In this document: in pieces, positions 39,377-48,620 of the stretch
How the letters are laid out: each line of letters starts with the position of its first letter
Position numbering within the stretch: position 1 is the first letter of the stretch
Assembly (NCBI RefSeq): GCF_011634835.1
Contig: NZ_SIRP01000001.1
Location: forward strand, 1,922,034-1,986,033
Length of the DNA stretch: 64,000 bases
Reading direction: 5' to 3'
DNA from: Isoptericola sp. BMS4
GTDB lineage: Bacteria; Actinomycetota; Actinomycetes; Actinomycetales; Cellulomonadaceae
Translations under genes and position numbers: made by a program
Notes under the pieces: model-generated
The model's input: only the letters and a program-made list of their open reading frames with translations
The model's database searches: none
What the model was told of the DNA's origin: nothing

Positions 39377-39766
39377 TCAGCTTCCGCCGTCGGCGGCCTC
39401 GGACACGAGCGCGGCGTGCTCGGTGCGGGCGAGGACCTCGCGGATGGTGTCGCGGCTGCGCGTGAGGCACGCGATGCGGTCCTCGATGCCGCCCAGCTCG
39501 GACGCCAGCAGCTCCGCGACGGTGCGCGGGCAGGCCGGGTGCTCCTGCGCGACGGCCTCCTCCATGTCGAGCAGCACCCTGATGAGCCGCGTGGGGATCC
39601 CCGCCCGCACCATGCTCGCGACCCGTGAGACCCGTTCGACGTCGTCCTCGGTGTAGGTGCGGTAGCCGTTCGCCGCGCGCTCCGCGAGGAGCAGGCCCTG
39701 CTGCTCGTAGTACCGCACCAGGCGTGGCGCGACGCCGGTCCGTCGTGCCACCTCGCCGATCCTCAT
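39377..39766 (-). CDS. MerR-family transcriptional regulator
   Basis: DNA-distorting activator/repressor of 129 residues. The N-terminal winged helix is RIGEVARRTGVAPRLVRYYE followed by QQGLLLAERAANGYRTYTED. The dimerisation helix ends in ELGGIEDRIACLTRSRDTIR. Two Cys (HPACP and RIACL) do not form a clear metal site, so the effector is unknown. ATG at 39766 is preferred to upstream in-frame starts that run into the promoter. It is divergent from an MFS exporter, with the operator and shared promoter region between them. Confidence 0.88.
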   Translation of the reverse strand: MRIGEVARRTGVAPRLVRYYEQQGLLLAERAANGYRTYTEDDVERVSRVASMVRAGIPTRLIRVLLDMEEAVAQEHPACPRTVAELLASELGGIEDRIACLTRSRDTIREVLARTEHAALVSEAADGGS

Positions 39767-39800
39767 CGCTCCCACCGCCTCGTCGTGACTCGGCTCATGC

Positions 39801-39832
39801 TTGACATTGACATCAGTGTCAAACTCTAGCGT
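39801..39832. promoter_or_regulatory. MerR-type promoter/operator between regulator and exporter
   Basis: -35 TTGACA (39801-39806) and candidate -10 TAGCGT (39827-39832) are 20 bases apart, the over-long spacing typical of MerR-controlled promoters. The spacer holds a perfect palindrome TTGACA-TCAG-TGTCAA (39807-39822). The -10 ends 7 bases before the exporter ATG, implying a leaderless message. Confidence 0.65.
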
Positions 39833-39839
39833 CGGCGAC

Positions 39840-41123
39840 ATGACGACCTCACCAGTGACGCACCGGCCGGCGACCGACCTGCCGTGGCCTTCCCTTCTCG
39901 TGCTCGGCGGCGCCACGTTCGCCATGGTCACCGCCGAGATGCTGCCCACGGCCGTGCTGCCGCAGATGAGCGTGGGGCTCGCCGTGAGCGAGTCGCGCAC
40001 CGGCCTGCTGGTCTCCCTGTGGGCCGCCGTCGTGGTGGTCGCGAGCTTCCCCCTGGTGCGGCTCACGGCCGGGCGCGACCGGCGGGGCGTGCTCGCGGTC
40101 GCGCTGGCCGTCCTCGCCGCGTCGTCCGCCGTGACGGCGCTGGCCCCGGCCTACGGGCTCGCGGTGGGGGCGAGGCTCGTGGGCGCGGCCGCTGTCGGGC
40201 TCCTCTGGGCCACCGCCAACGCGCACGTCGCCGACCTGGTCCCCGACCGTCTGCTCGCCCGGTCGGTCGCCGTCGTGCTCGGCGGGGCGACGTTCGGGAT
40301 GGTCCTCGGGACCCCGCTCGCCAGCCTCGTGGCGCGGGTGCTCGGCTGGCGTGCGGCGTTCGCGGGGCTCGCGGTCCTGACGCTGGTCGTGGCGCTCCTC
40401 GTGCGGGGCGTGGTCGCGCGGGCGGCACCCGGCGCGACGGCGGTCGACGGGCCGGACGACGGCGCGCCCGGGAGTGCGCCGACCGCCCCGCGGCCCGGTC
40501 CGTGGCCGATGATCGTGGTCACCGCCCTCGTCGGTGTGCTGCTCGTCGGCCACTACGGCGCGTACACCTACATCACCCGGATCGTCGAGGTCCCGGCCGC
40601 CGCCCTGCCCGGGGGCGTGAGCACGCTGCTGCTGGTCTTCGGGCTCGCCTCCGCCGCGGGGGTGGTGCTCGCCGGGCGGTTCGGCGCGCGGACCGCGCCC
40701 TTCCTCGCCGCGAAGGCCGCGGGGACCGCGGCCGCGCTGGCCGGGCTCGCGACGGTGTCCGCGCACCCCGTGTGGGGCGTCGCGGTCGTGGTCGTCTGGG
40801 GTGTCGCCTCGGGCGCCCTGCCGCCGCTGGCACAGACCCTGATCCTGCGGCTCGGCGGCCCGGCGCGGCGGGCGACGGCGGGCGCGCTGATCCCCGTCGT
40901 CCTCAACGGCGGGATCGCGCTCGGGGCGGCGCTCGCCTCGTTCGTCGTGGCGGGCGGCGGCGTCGTCGCGCTGCCGGTGCCCGCCGCCGTCCTGGTCGCG
41001 GCGACGGCGGCCGCGCTCGCTGCCGGCGCCCGGGTGTGGTCGCGTCCGGCCGCCGCCCGACAGCCGGAGACGTCCGGCGCGCGGGCCGCCCGCCGAGCGG
41101 CGGGGTCGCCCCCGCGTGCCTGA
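39840..41123 (+). CDS. MFS transporter, DHA1-type exporter
   Basis: Drug/metabolite exporter of 427 residues with about 12 hydrophobic segments in the cytoplasmic membrane. The first helix region is [20 protein letters not shown]. The motif A position reads [17 protein letters not shown], and helix 5 has [21 protein letters not shown] hydrophilic loop of about 35 residues joins the two halves. The sequence resembles AraJ/CmlA-type carriers; the substrate is unknown. ATG 39840 is preferred to TTG 39801, which lies inside the promoter. The Arg/Ala-rich C-terminal tail ends 4 bases before the dxr start. Control by the divergent MerR protein is inferred from the operator. Confidence 0.88.
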   Translation: MTTSPVTHRPATDLPWPSLLVLGGATFAMVTAEMLPTAVLPQMSVGLAVSESRTGLLVSLWAAVVVVASFPLVRLTAGRDRRGVLAVALAVLAASSAVTALAPAYGLAVGARLVGAAAVGLLWATANAHVADLVPDRLLARSVAVVLGGATFGMVLGTPLASLVARVLGWRAAFAGLAVLTLVVALLVRGVVARAAPGATAVDGPDDGAPGSAPTAPRPGPWPMIVVTALVGVLLVGHYGAYTYITRIVEVPAAALPGGVSTLLLVFGLASAAGVVLAGRFGARTAPFLAAKAAGTAAALAGLATVSAHPVWGVAVVVVWGVASGALPPLAQTLILRLGGPARRATAGALIPVVLNGGIALGAALASFVVAGGGVVALPVPAAVLVAATAAALAAGARVWSRPAAARQPETSGARAARRAAGSPPRA

Positions 41124-41127
41124 CATC

Positions 41128-42330
41128 ATGGTGACCATGCCAGAGCCCCGTAGCGTCACCCTCCTCGGATCCACCGGCTCCATCGGCACCCAGGCGATCG
41201 ACGTCGTGCGGGCGCACCCCACCCGGTTCCGCGTGACGGGGCTGAGCGCCGGCGGCTCCGACGTCGGGCTGCTCGCGGAGCAGGCCGCGCTCCTCGGCGT
41301 GGACGCCGTCGCGGTGGCCGACGCCGGACGGGCGGCCGGTCTGCGCGAGGCGCTGGCCGCACGGCTCGGCGGGGACGCCGCCCGGGTCGAGGTGCTCGCC
41401 GGACCGGACGCGGCCACGGAGCTCGCCGGCCGCGGCGCCGACGTGGTGCTCAACGGCATCACGGGGTCGGTGGGCCTGCGCCCCACGCTCGCCGCGCTGG
41501 AGGCCGGCTCGACGCTCGCGCTCGCGAACAAGGAGTCGCTCGTCGTGGGGGGGTCGCTCGTCAAGGCGGCGGCGGCTCCCGGGCAGATCGTGCCGGTGGA
41601 CTCGGAGCACTCCGCCATCGCCCAGGCGCTGCGCGGCGGGGCGCACTCGCCCGGTCGCAGCGAGGTGCGCCGGCTGGTCCTCACGGCGTCCGGCGGGCCG
41701 TTCCGGGGCCGGTCGCGGGACGAGATCAAGACCGTCACCGCGGAGCAGGCGCTCGCGCACCCCACGTGGGCCATGGGCCCGGTGGTGACCGTGAACTCGG
41801 CGTCCCTGATGAACAAGGGGCTCGAGCTCATCGAGGCGCACCTGCTCTTCGACGTGCCCACCGACGACATCACGGTGGTCGTGCACCCGCAGTCCGTCGT
41901 GCACTCGATGGTGGAGTTCCACGACGGGTCGACCATCGCGCAGGCCTCCCCGCCGGACATGCGGTTGCCGATCGCGCTCGGGCTGTCGTGGCCGGACCGC
42001 CTGGACACGGTGTCCCCGCCCTGCGACTGGACGCGCGCCGCGGAGTGGACGTTCGAGCCGCTCGACGAGACGACGTTCCCCGCCGTCGGGCTGGCCCGCG
42101 CCGCGGCGGCCGCGTCCGCCACCCACCCCGCCGTCTACAACGCGGCCAACGAGCAGGGCGTCGCCGCGTTCCTCGCGGGGCGGATCGGGTTCCTCGACGT
42201 CGTGGAGACCGTCGAGCGGGTGCTGGCCGAGCACGACGGCGTCGCCGCCGGCGACGTCGACCTCGCGGCGGTCGAGGGCGCGGAGGCGTGGGCCCGCGCC
42301 CGGGCCGACGAGATCCTCGCGCGATCCTGA
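41128..42330 (+). CDS. dxr: 1-deoxy-D-xylulose 5-phosphate reductoisomerase
   Basis: Second enzyme of the MEP isoprenoid pathway; makes MEP with NADPH. The 400-residue product has the nucleotide motif [18 protein letters not shown] at its start. [17 protein letters not shown] and [14 protein letters not shown] carry catalytic and metal residues. The flexible loop is [16 protein letters not shown], then [20 protein letters not shown] and [11 protein letters not shown] 41128 is used; ATG 41137 or GTG 41116 are alternatives. It starts only 4 bases after the MFS stop although it belongs to a different conserved cluster (dxr-rseP-ispG). Confidence 0.95.
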   Translation: MVTMPEPRSVTLLGSTGSIGTQAIDVVRAHPTRFRVTGLSAGGSDVGLLAEQAALLGVDAVAVADAGRAAGLREALAARLGGDAARVEVLAGPDAATELAGRGADVVLNGITGSVGLRPTLAALEAGSTLALANKESLVVGGSLVKAAAAPGQIVPVDSEHSAIAQALRGGAHSPGRSEVRRLVLTASGGPFRGRSRDEIKTVTAEQALAHPTWAMGPVVTVNSASLMNKGLELIEAHLLFDVPTDDITVVVHPQSVVHSMVEFHDGSTIAQASPPDMRLPIALGLSWPDRLDTVSPPCDWTRAAEWTFEPLDETTFPAVGLARAAAAASATHPAVYNAANEQGVAAFLAGRIGFLDVVETVERVLAEHDGVAAGDVDLAAVEGAEAWARARADEILARS

Positions 42331-42373
42331 CGGTCCCCTCACCGGCGATTCCGGGAGCGCTCGGCGCGTGACC

Positions 42374-42379
42374 TAGGCT
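42374..42379 (+). promoter_or_regulatory. Candidate -10 of rseP (leaderless type)
   Basis: TAGGCT ends 7 bases before the GTG at 42387; no ribosome binding site is visible, supporting a leaderless message. Confidence 0.45.
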
Positions 42380-42386
42380 CGGGTGC

Positions 42387-43703
42387 GTGGACGTTCTCTC
42401 CGTCGTGATCGGCGTCGTCGTGCTGGTCGGCATCCTCGTCTCGATCGGCCTGCACGAGGTCGGGCACATGGTCCCGGCCAAGAAGTTCGGCGTGCGCGTC
42501 AGCGAGTACATGGTGGGCTTCGGGCCCACGCTGTGGTCGCGCCGCAAGGGGGAGACCGAGTACGGGCTGAAGGCGATCCCGCTCGGCGGCTACGTGCGGA
42601 TGGTGGGCATGATGCCCGCCGCCCCGGCCGGCGCCCGCCCGGCCCGCGGCTTCTTCGGCCAGGTGGTCGCCGACGCGCGCGACGCGTCGGTCGCCGAGAT
42701 CCGTGACGGCGAGGAGCACCGCGCCTTCTACCACCTGTCCACGCCCAAGAAGCTCGTGGTCATGCTCGGCGGGCCGGTGATGAACCTGCTCATCGCGGTC
42801 GTCCTGACGTTCGTGGTGCTCGTGGCGATCGGGCTGCCGACGATCACCACCACGGTCGGCGCGGTGAGCGAGTGCACGCCGACGGCCACGAGCGCCGAGG
42901 GCGAGCCGGTGTGCGGCCCCGACGCCGCGCCGTCCCCCGCGGCGGCGGCCGGGCTGCGGCCCGGCGACGAGGTCGTGTCGTGGGGCGGCACGGCCGTCAC
43001 GTCGTGGGAGCAGCTCCAGGAGCTGATCGCCGGCAGCCCGGACGAGCAGGTGCCGGTCGTCGTCGAGCGTGACGGCGAACGGGTCGCCACCACGGTGACG
43101 ACGGCCGAGCGCGAGCAGCCGGTGACCGACGCCGACGGCGCCCCGGTCACGGGCGCGGACGGCGCCCCGGTCACCGAGACCGTGGGCTTCCTCGGCGTGA
43201 CCCCGACGCGCGACTACGAGCCGCTGCCCCTGTCCAGCGTGCCGCAGGAGGTCTGGGCGCAGGTCTCCGGGACGGCGGCGGCGATCGTCACGCTGCCGGT
43301 GCGGGTCGGCGAGGTCGCCGTGCAGGCGTTCACCGACGAACCGCGGGCCGCCGACACCGTGATGTCGCCGGTGGGCGTCGGCCGGATCGTGGTGGACGTC
43401 ATCGCCGCGGACGGCCCCATGATCTGGACGCTGCAGGTGGTGCTGAGCCTGCTGGCGTCGCTGAACGTCGCCCTGTTCGTGTTCAACCTCATCCCGCTGC
43501 TGCCGCTGGACGGCGGCCACGTGGCGAACGCGCTCTACGAGGGCGCCAAGCGCACCCGGGCCCGCATGCGCGGCCTGCCGCGGCCCGCGCCGGCGGACGT
43601 GGCCCGCATGATGCCCGTGGCCTACGTGATGTTCGTGGTGCTGCTCGGCACCGGGGTGCTGCTCATGCTCGCCGACGTGGTCGACCCGGTGCAGCTGTTC
43701 TAG
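42387..43703 (+). CDS. rseP: Site-2 intramembrane metalloprotease RseP/Rip1
   Basis: M50 zinc protease that cuts membrane-bound anti-sigma factors and other substrates within the bilayer. The 438-residue product has the active site HEVGH in GLHEVGHMVPAKKFGVRVSE (first helix). A PDZ domain lies around residues 165-250 (ASPAAAAGLRPGDEV type, seen as SPAAAAGLRPGDEVVSWGG). The second metal ligand is in NLIPLLPLDGGHVANALYE near residue 375. Four transmembrane segments are expected. Position between dxr and ispG matches M. tuberculosis Rip1. Its TAG stop shares bases with the stop of the convergent gene. Confidence 0.94.
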   Translation: MDVLSVVIGVVVLVGILVSIGLHEVGHMVPAKKFGVRVSEYMVGFGPTLWSRRKGETEYGLKAIPLGGYVRMVGMMPAAPAGARPARGFFGQVVADARDASVAEIRDGEEHRAFYHLSTPKKLVVMLGGPVMNLLIAVVLTFVVLVAIGLPTITTTVGAVSECTPTATSAEGEPVCGPDAAPSPAAAAGLRPGDEVVSWGGTAVTSWEQLQELIAGSPDEQVPVVVERDGERVATTVTTAEREQPVTDADGAPVTGADGAPVTETVGFLGVTPTRDYEPLPLSSVPQEVWAQVSGTAAAIVTLPVRVGEVAVQAFTDEPRAADTVMSPVGVGRIVVDVIAADGPMIWTLQVVLSLLASLNVALFVFNLIPLLPLDGGHVANALYEGAKRTRARMRGLPRPAPADVARMMPVAYVMFVVLLGTGVLLMLADVVDPVQLF

Positions 43704-46102
43704 CCCTGGCCGGGCGGCTCGGTCGGGGCCGGCCTGGACGTCGGCTTCGTCGTCGGCTTCGTCGTCGGCCTGTCCGTGGGCTTCGTCTCGGGCCCGTCCG
43801 TGGGCCGCGCCGTGGGGTCGGCGGCCTGGCTGGGCCGCGGGTCTGACTCCGGTGTGGCGTCCGGGGCGGGCGTGGCGCTGGTCGTCGGAGCCGGCTCGGT
43901 GGCGGTCTCGTCGCCGGGCTCCGGACCGTCGTCGTCTGGCGTCGGCGGGGCGCCCGCGCCGGGGTCGTCGACGGGCGCGACGTCGGCGCCCTCGTCCGTG
44001 GCGGCGCCGTCGCCCGGTGCGTCCTGCGGTGCGTCGTCGCCGCGCGAGTCGCCGGCGTCGCGGGACGGCTCCTGCGTGGCCGCGCTGATCGCGCTGGTCA
44101 CGGCCGGACGGTCCGGCAGCTCGGGCCCGGACAGGGCGTAGACCACGACGGCGGCGGTCGCGCCCGCGACCAGGACGGCCCCGGTCCAGCGCACGGTCCC
44201 CGCCGTGGCGAGGCCGGCCCGGCGGCGCCGCGCCAGGTCGGCGGGGAGGTGGCTGCGGATCGCGGCCACCGAGTTGACCGGGGCGAGCAGGTAGCCGGCG
44301 CCCTGCCAGGCCAGCAGCACCCCGACCGCCGCGGACGCGGCGGTGCCGTGCAGCAGCGCCGCGACGCCGACGCCGACGGCGAGGCACCCCAGGACGAGCT
44401 CGGTGAGGTTGGCCCGCAGCGCGTACGAGGTCCGCAGCTCGCCGTGCTGCTTCGGCGTGCGCAGGAACGCCCCGCCGCGCGCGAACAGCCCGCGCACGCA
44501 CGCCCCGGCGACCACCCATCCGAGCGCGAGCCAGAGGCCGAACGCCCCCATCGCGTCGCGCCACCCGGCGCCCGTGGACCGGCGGGTGAGGACGACGGCG
44601 CGGACGAGCCCGAGCAGCACCAGGGCGACCACGCACAGCAGGAGCAGGCCGGACAGCCTCCGCACGACGATGCCCGTGCCCACGACGGCGTCCGCGGCCC
44701 CCAGCAGGAGGAACCCGGTGAACAGGACCCCGGCCAGGTCGCCGAACCACTGGAGCCCGCCGACGAGGTAGGCCCAGCGCTGGGCGAGGCTCAGCCGGTT
44801 CCGCGGGCCGCGGGGCCCGGGCAGCAGGGAGCGCCAGTGCATGCGCAGGATCTGCACCCCGCCGAAGCACCAGCGGAAGCGCTGCTTCTTCAGCGCCTCG
44901 AACGTGAGCGGCATGACGCCGCGGCCGTAGGAGCGGTCCACGTGCAGGCCGCGGCCGCCGTCGCGCAGCAGCCGCAGCGACAGCTCGGCGTCCTCGGTGA
45001 TGCACCACTCGTCCCACCCGTCGGCGCCGACGAGGGCGGAGCGGCGGATCAGCCCCATCGTCCCGCCGAAGATGGCGCCGCCCTGCTCGTTGCGGGAGAC
45101 CTGGGACACGTCGAAGAAGTAGCCGTAGGAGTAGTACAGGCGCCGGAAGTAGGCGGAGACGTCCCAGTCCCGGTAGTCCTGCGGCGTCTGCACGAAGCTG
45201 AGGCCGGGGTCGGCGAACAGCGGGGCGCAGTCGGCGAGGAAGTCGGGCTCCACCAGGTAGTCGGCGTCGACGATCCCGATGATCTCGGCGCGCGGGTCGG
45301 TGTGCTGCAGCGCGAGGTTGAGCGCGCCGCTCTTGAAGCCCTCGAGGTTCTCCACGTGCAGGAACGTCACGCCCTGATATCCGGCGCAGAACTCCTCGAC
45401 GGGCCGCCACAGCGCCTCGTCGGTGGTGTTGTTGTCGATGACGACGATCTCGTACCGGTCGTAGGTCTGCTCCATGAGGCGGCGCAGCGTCGCGATGACC
45501 ATGTCCGGGGGCTCGTCGTGCGTGGGCACGTGGAGGCTGACGAACGGGCGGGTGCCGGCGACGCCGGGGTCGGCCTCGTAGGTCGCCACGACCTGGCGGG
45601 GGTCCACGGACGCGGGCCACTGGCGCCGGGTGAGCACGTCGACGAACTCCCACAGGTGCCCGAGCCCGATGAGCACCACGAACGCCTCGACGAGCCACAG
45701 CGCGCCGCTGATGAGCGCGCCTGCCCAGGTGAGGTCGGCCGTGAGGGTCCACAGGGCGGCGTACACGAGGTAGCTCACGCTCGCGGTGACGGTGAGCGCC
45801 CACGCGACCAGCCCCCGGACGGCCCACTGACGGCCGATCGGCCACCAGGCGAGCACGGCGCCGGCCACGACGAGCGCGGCCACGGTCGCCCGCGCCGTCG
45901 GCACGCCGAGCAGCACCGCGCCGGCGGCGCCGACGCCCCCGAGAGCGACGGCGGTGGCGAGCACCGCCGCGAACGGGCGCGCGCTGGCGTGCCGGCGGCG
46001 CCGTCGCTGCCCGGTGAGCAGGACCGCCGCGGTGGCGGGCAGGAGCAGCCCGACGGCGATCAGCAGGACGGTCACGACGAGGTCGCTGGAGGTGGCGAGC
46101 AC
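43700..46102 (-). CDS. Processive GT2 glycosyltransferase, cellulose/hyaluronan-synthase type
   Basis: Membrane polysaccharide synthase of about 800 residues; the product sugar polymer is unknown. Five or so N-terminal transmembrane segments precede the catalytic domain. This has [35 protein letters not shown], the DxD motif [34 protein letters not shown] and the processivity motif [13 protein letters not shown] (Q-x-x-R-W). More transmembrane segments follow to about residue 655. A tail of about 130 residues rich in Asp/Pro/Thr ends in TKPT-type repeats. There is no PilZ domain. GTG 46102 is preferred because it begins at the first helix; ATG 46192 is possible. It interrupts the rseP-ispG order on the opposite strand. 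Confidence 0.85.
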   Translation of the reverse strand: MLATSSDLVVTVLLIAVGLLLPATAAVLLTGQRRRRRHASARPFAAVLATAVALGGVGAAGAVLLGVPTARATVAALVVAGAVLAWWPIGRQWAVRGLVAWALTVTASVSYLVYAALWTLTADLTWAGALISGALWLVEAFVVLIGLGHLWEFVDVLTRRQWPASVDPRQVVATYEADPGVAGTRPFVSLHVPTHDEPPDMVIATLRRLMEQTYDRYEIVVIDNNTTDEALWRPVEEFCAGYQGVTFLHVENLEGFKSGALNLALQHTDPRAEIIGIVDADYLVEPDFLADCAPLFADPGLSFVQTPQDYRDWDVSAYFRRLYYSYGYFFDVSQVSRNEQGGAIFGGTMGLIRRSALVGADGWDEWCITEDAELSLRLLRDGGRGLHVDRSYGRGVMPLTFEALKKQRFRWCFGGVQILRMHWRSLLPGPRGPRNRLSLAQRWAYLVGGLQWFGDLAGVLFTGFLLLGAADAVVGTGIVVRRLSGLLLLCVVALVLLGLVRAVVLTRRSTGAGWRDAMGAFGLWLALGWVVAGACVRGLFARGGAFLRTPKQHGELRTSYALRANLTELVLGCLAVGVGVAALLHGTAASAAVGVLLAWQGAGYLLAPVNSVAAIRSHLPADLARRRRAGLATAGTVRWTGAVLVAGATAAVVVYALSGPELPDRPAVTSAISAATQEPSRDAGDSRGDDAPQDAPGDGAATDEGADVAPVDDPGAGAPPTPDDDGPEPGDETATEPAPTTSATPAPDATPESDPRPSQAADPTARPTDGPETKPTDRPTTKPTTKPTSRPAPTEPPGQG

Positions 46103-46206
46103 CCGGGAAGAGTAGGGCAGCCCGGTGCGGTGGCGAAACGGTGCCGGTCGGGTGCGGATCACGCCCCGCCGGGCGCTCCTGGTGCACGGCACCGCGCTCG
46201 ACGCGC

Positions 46207-46212
46207 GATACT
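46207..46212 (+). promoter_or_regulatory. Candidate -10 of ispG (leaderless type)
   Basis: GATACT ends 6 bases before the ispG GTG. There is no ribosome binding site between them. The divergent GT2 gene starts about 105 bases away. Confidence 0.45.
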
Positions 46213-46218
46213 GGCTCC

Positions 46219-47394
46219 GTGACTGCAGTGAACCTCGGCATGCCCGCGATCGGTGACCCCGCTTCCGCGCCCACGCTGGCCCCGCGCCGCCCGTCCCGCC
46301 GGATCCAGGTGGGCAAGGTCGCGGTCGGGGGGGACGCGCCGATCAGCGTCCAGTCGATGACCACGACGCCCACGACCGACATCAACGCGACCCTGCAGCA
46401 GATCGCCGAGCTCACGGCGGCCGGGTGCGACATCGTCCGCGTCGCCGTGCCGACGGCCGACGACGCCGCGGCCCTGCCCGCCATCGCCGCGAAGTCGCAG
46501 ATCCCCGTGATCGCGGACATCCACTTCCAGCCCAAGTACGTCTACGCCGCGATCGACGCCGGCTGCGCCGCGGTGCGCGTCAACCCCGGCAACATCCGCA
46601 AGTTCGACGACCAGGTCAAGGAGATCTCCGCGGCCGCGAAGGCGGCGGGCGTCTCGCTGCGCATCGGCGTCAACGCGGGGTCGCTCGACAAGCGGCTGCT
46701 GGAGAAGTACGGCAAGCCGACGGCGGAGGCGCTCGTGGAGTCGGCCGTCTGGGAGGCGAGCCTCTTCGAGGAGCACGACTTCCACGACTTCAAGATCTCC
46801 GTGAAGCACAACGACCCGGTCGTCATGGTGCGCGCGTACGAGCTGCTCGCCCAGCGCGGCGACTGGCCGCTGCACCTCGGCGTCACCGAGGCCGGACCCG
46901 CGTTCCAGGGCACGATCAAGTCGGCCACGGCGTTCGGCGCCCTCCTGAGCCAGGGCATCGGCGACACGATCCGCGTGTCGTTGTCCGCGCCGCCGGTCGA
47001 GGAGGTGAAGGTCGGCACCCAGATCCTGCAGGCGCTGAACTTGCGCCCCCGCAAGCTGGAGATCGTCTCGTGCCCCTCGTGCGGGCGCGCCCAGGTGGAC
47101 GTGTACACGCTGGCGGAGAAGGTGACGGCCGGCCTGGAGGGGCTGACGGTCCCGCTGCGGGTGGCCGTGATGGGCTGCGTCGTGAACGGTCCCGGCGAGG
47201 CGCGCGAGGCGGACCTCGGGGTCGCGTCGGGCAACGGCAAGGGGCAGATCTTCGTCAAGGGCGAGGTCGTCAAGACGGTCCCCGAGGCGATGATCGTCGA
47301 GACCTTGATCGACGAGGCGATGCGGATCGCGGAGACGATGCCGGCGCCCGAGAACGACGGCCAGGCGGGCCCGCCCGTCGTGTCGGTCGGCTGA
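46219..47394 (+). CDS. ispG: 4-hydroxy-3-methylbut-2-en-1-yl diphosphate synthase
   Basis: [4Fe-4S] enzyme of the MEP pathway that makes HMBPP. The 391-residue product has the TIM-barrel part with [40 protein letters not shown] and [16 protein letters not shown]. The iron-sulfur domain has the Cys pair in [20 protein letters not shown] and the third Cys in [23 protein letters not shown] 46219 begins VTAVNLGMP, a normal actinobacterial N-terminus. A GNAT gene follows, as in M. tuberculosis. Confidence 0.96.
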   Translation: MTAVNLGMPAIGDPASAPTLAPRRPSRRIQVGKVAVGGDAPISVQSMTTTPTTDINATLQQIAELTAAGCDIVRVAVPTADDAAALPAIAAKSQIPVIADIHFQPKYVYAAIDAGCAAVRVNPGNIRKFDDQVKEISAAAKAAGVSLRIGVNAGSLDKRLLEKYGKPTAEALVESAVWEASLFEEHDFHDFKISVKHNDPVVMVRAYELLAQRGDWPLHLGVTEAGPAFQGTIKSATAFGALLSQGIGDTIRVSLSAPPVEEVKVGTQILQALNLRPRKLEIVSCPSCGRAQVDVYTLAEKVTAGLEGLTVPLRVAVMGCVVNGPGEAREADLGVASGNGKGQIFVKGEVVKTVPEAMIVETLIDEAMRIAETMPAPENDGQAGPPVVSVG

Positions 47395-47426
47395 GACGGA
47401 GGTGCAGCGCAGGGTGAGGGCCGAGG
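47387..47426 (+). repeat. Dispersed 3'-end repeat, copy C
   Basis: Spans the ispG stop and matches 15964-16003 at the ftsY stop at about 34 of 40 bases. The rest of the gap to 47539 is GC-rich; GAGGGAGG at 47529-47536 is the next ribosome binding site. Confidence 0.45.
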
Positions 47427-47539
47427 GACGAGGCACTCGCCCGTAGCGGAACCGCAGGCTCGGCCGAAAGGGGCTCGGCTGAGAGGCCCGCCGGGCTGCC
47501 GCTTCCGGGGGGAACGGCTCCGACGGCGAGGGAGGCGTG

Positions 47540-48487
47540 ATGGGCGGCTGGCGGCCGACGGCGCGGCGGTCGGCACCGGGCGGTGCCGCCGCCGAGCGAG
47601 CGCGCGCCGCTGCGGCCCGGGTGCTGGGGCAGGACGATCTCGTGGAGGCGCTGGCGGTCTGCGCGCGCGACCCGGTCGCGGCCGTGCTCGCGGCGTCGCG
47701 GATCGAGCTGGCGGACCGTGCGGGCCTCGCGGTCGCGGGCGGCGAGGTCTGGGGGTACCCGGCCGAGGGCCCGCTGGTGGCCGTCTGCTGGTCGGGGGCG
47801 AACCTGGTGCCCGTGGTGCCCGCGGCGCTGGCGTCCGCCGCCGAGGCCGCGGAGGCGACGGCGGCGTTCGCGGCCCTGGCCCGTGCGCAGGGGCGCCGTT
47901 CCAGCTCGATCGTGGGGGAGCGCGGTGCGACGCTGGCGCTGTGGGGGCTGCTGGCGCCGGTGTGGCCGCCTGCCCGCGAGGTCCGGGCGGACCAGCCGTC
48001 GCTGGTGATCGACCGTGATCCCGACGTGCCGCCCGATCCTCGTGTGCGTCGTGCGGTGCCGGCGGAGCTCGGCGCGGTGCTGCCGGCCTGCGTGCGCATG
48101 TTCGCCGAAGAGGTCGGCTACGCGCCCGTGGCGTCGCCGGGCAGCGCGTACGCGCTGCGGGTGCGCTCCCTGGTGGCGGAGGGGCGGTCGTTCGTGGCGA
48201 TGGCGGGCGAGGCCGGCCGGGCGGGCGCGCGCCAGCGGGTGACCTTCAAGGCGGAGCTCGGCGCGGTGGCCGGGGGAGTGGCGCAGGTGCAGGGTGTGTG
48301 GGTCGACCCGATGCTGCGCGGGCAGGGGCGCTCGGCGCCGGGCATGGCGGCGGTCGTCGCGGCGACCCGGCGCGACGTGGCGCCGGTCGTGTCGCTGTAC
48401 GTCAACGGGTACAACGCGCCCGCGCTGGCGACGTACCGGCGGGTGGGGTTCGAGCAGGTCGGGACCTTCGCCACCGTGCTCTTCTGA
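47540..48487 (+). CDS. GNAT-family acetyltransferase with DUF4081-like N-terminus
   Basis: Predicted acyl-CoA-dependent N-acyltransferase of 315 residues; the substrate is unknown. The N-terminal half (about 35-150) contains SRIELADRAGLAVAGGEVWG and an ATP/acetyl-binding-like DUF4081 region. The C-terminal GNAT domain has the acetyl-CoA loop VWVDPMLRGQGRSAPGMAAV and VSLYVNGYNAPALATYRRVG then FEQVGTFATVLF. It sits after ispG like Rv2867c of M. tuberculosis. GTG 47537 or ATG 47540 can be the start; both follow a good ribosome binding site. Confidence 0.88.
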   Translation: MGGWRPTARRSAPGGAAAERARAAAARVLGQDDLVEALAVCARDPVAAVLAASRIELADRAGLAVAGGEVWGYPAEGPLVAVCWSGANLVPVVPAALASAAEAAEATAAFAALARAQGRRSSSIVGERGATLALWGLLAPVWPPAREVRADQPSLVIDRDPDVPPDPRVRRAVPAELGAVLPACVRMFAEEVGYAPVASPGSAYALRVRSLVAEGRSFVAMAGEAGRAGARQRVTFKAELGAVAGGVAQVQGVWVDPMLRGQGRSAPGMAAVVAATRRDVAPVVSLYVNGYNAPALATYRRVGFEQVGTFATVLF

Positions 48488-48509
48488 GCGACAGCAGCGA
48501 TCGGTGATT

Positions 48510-48589
48510 GAGCGATCGTGAGCGATCCATTGTGTGAGAGATCATGTGTGGTCTACTGTGTGGCGTGTTAATCGATGCGATGCGTCGAT
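48510..48589 (+). promoter_or_regulatory. Promoter and candidate LacI operator of the ABC-tdh operon
   Basis: Two adjacent 10-bp direct repeats (GAGCGATC + 2 bases, 48510-48529) precede -35 TTGTGT (48530-48535) and -10 TCTACT (48552-48557), with a 16-base spacer. ATCGA-N9-TCGAT (48571-48589) forms an inverted repeat downstream of the -10, a fitting place for a LacI-family repressor. The region is more AT-rich than its surroundings. Confidence 0.45.
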
Positions 48590-48620
48590 CCGCGTCTGCA
48601 CCATCGTCAAAGGAGACCCG

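Noticed and set aside
42339-46535. A long minus-strand frame spanning rseP, the GT2 gene and ispG
   Set aside because: It runs out of frame across three clear genes and encodes Arg/Gly-rich sequence only.
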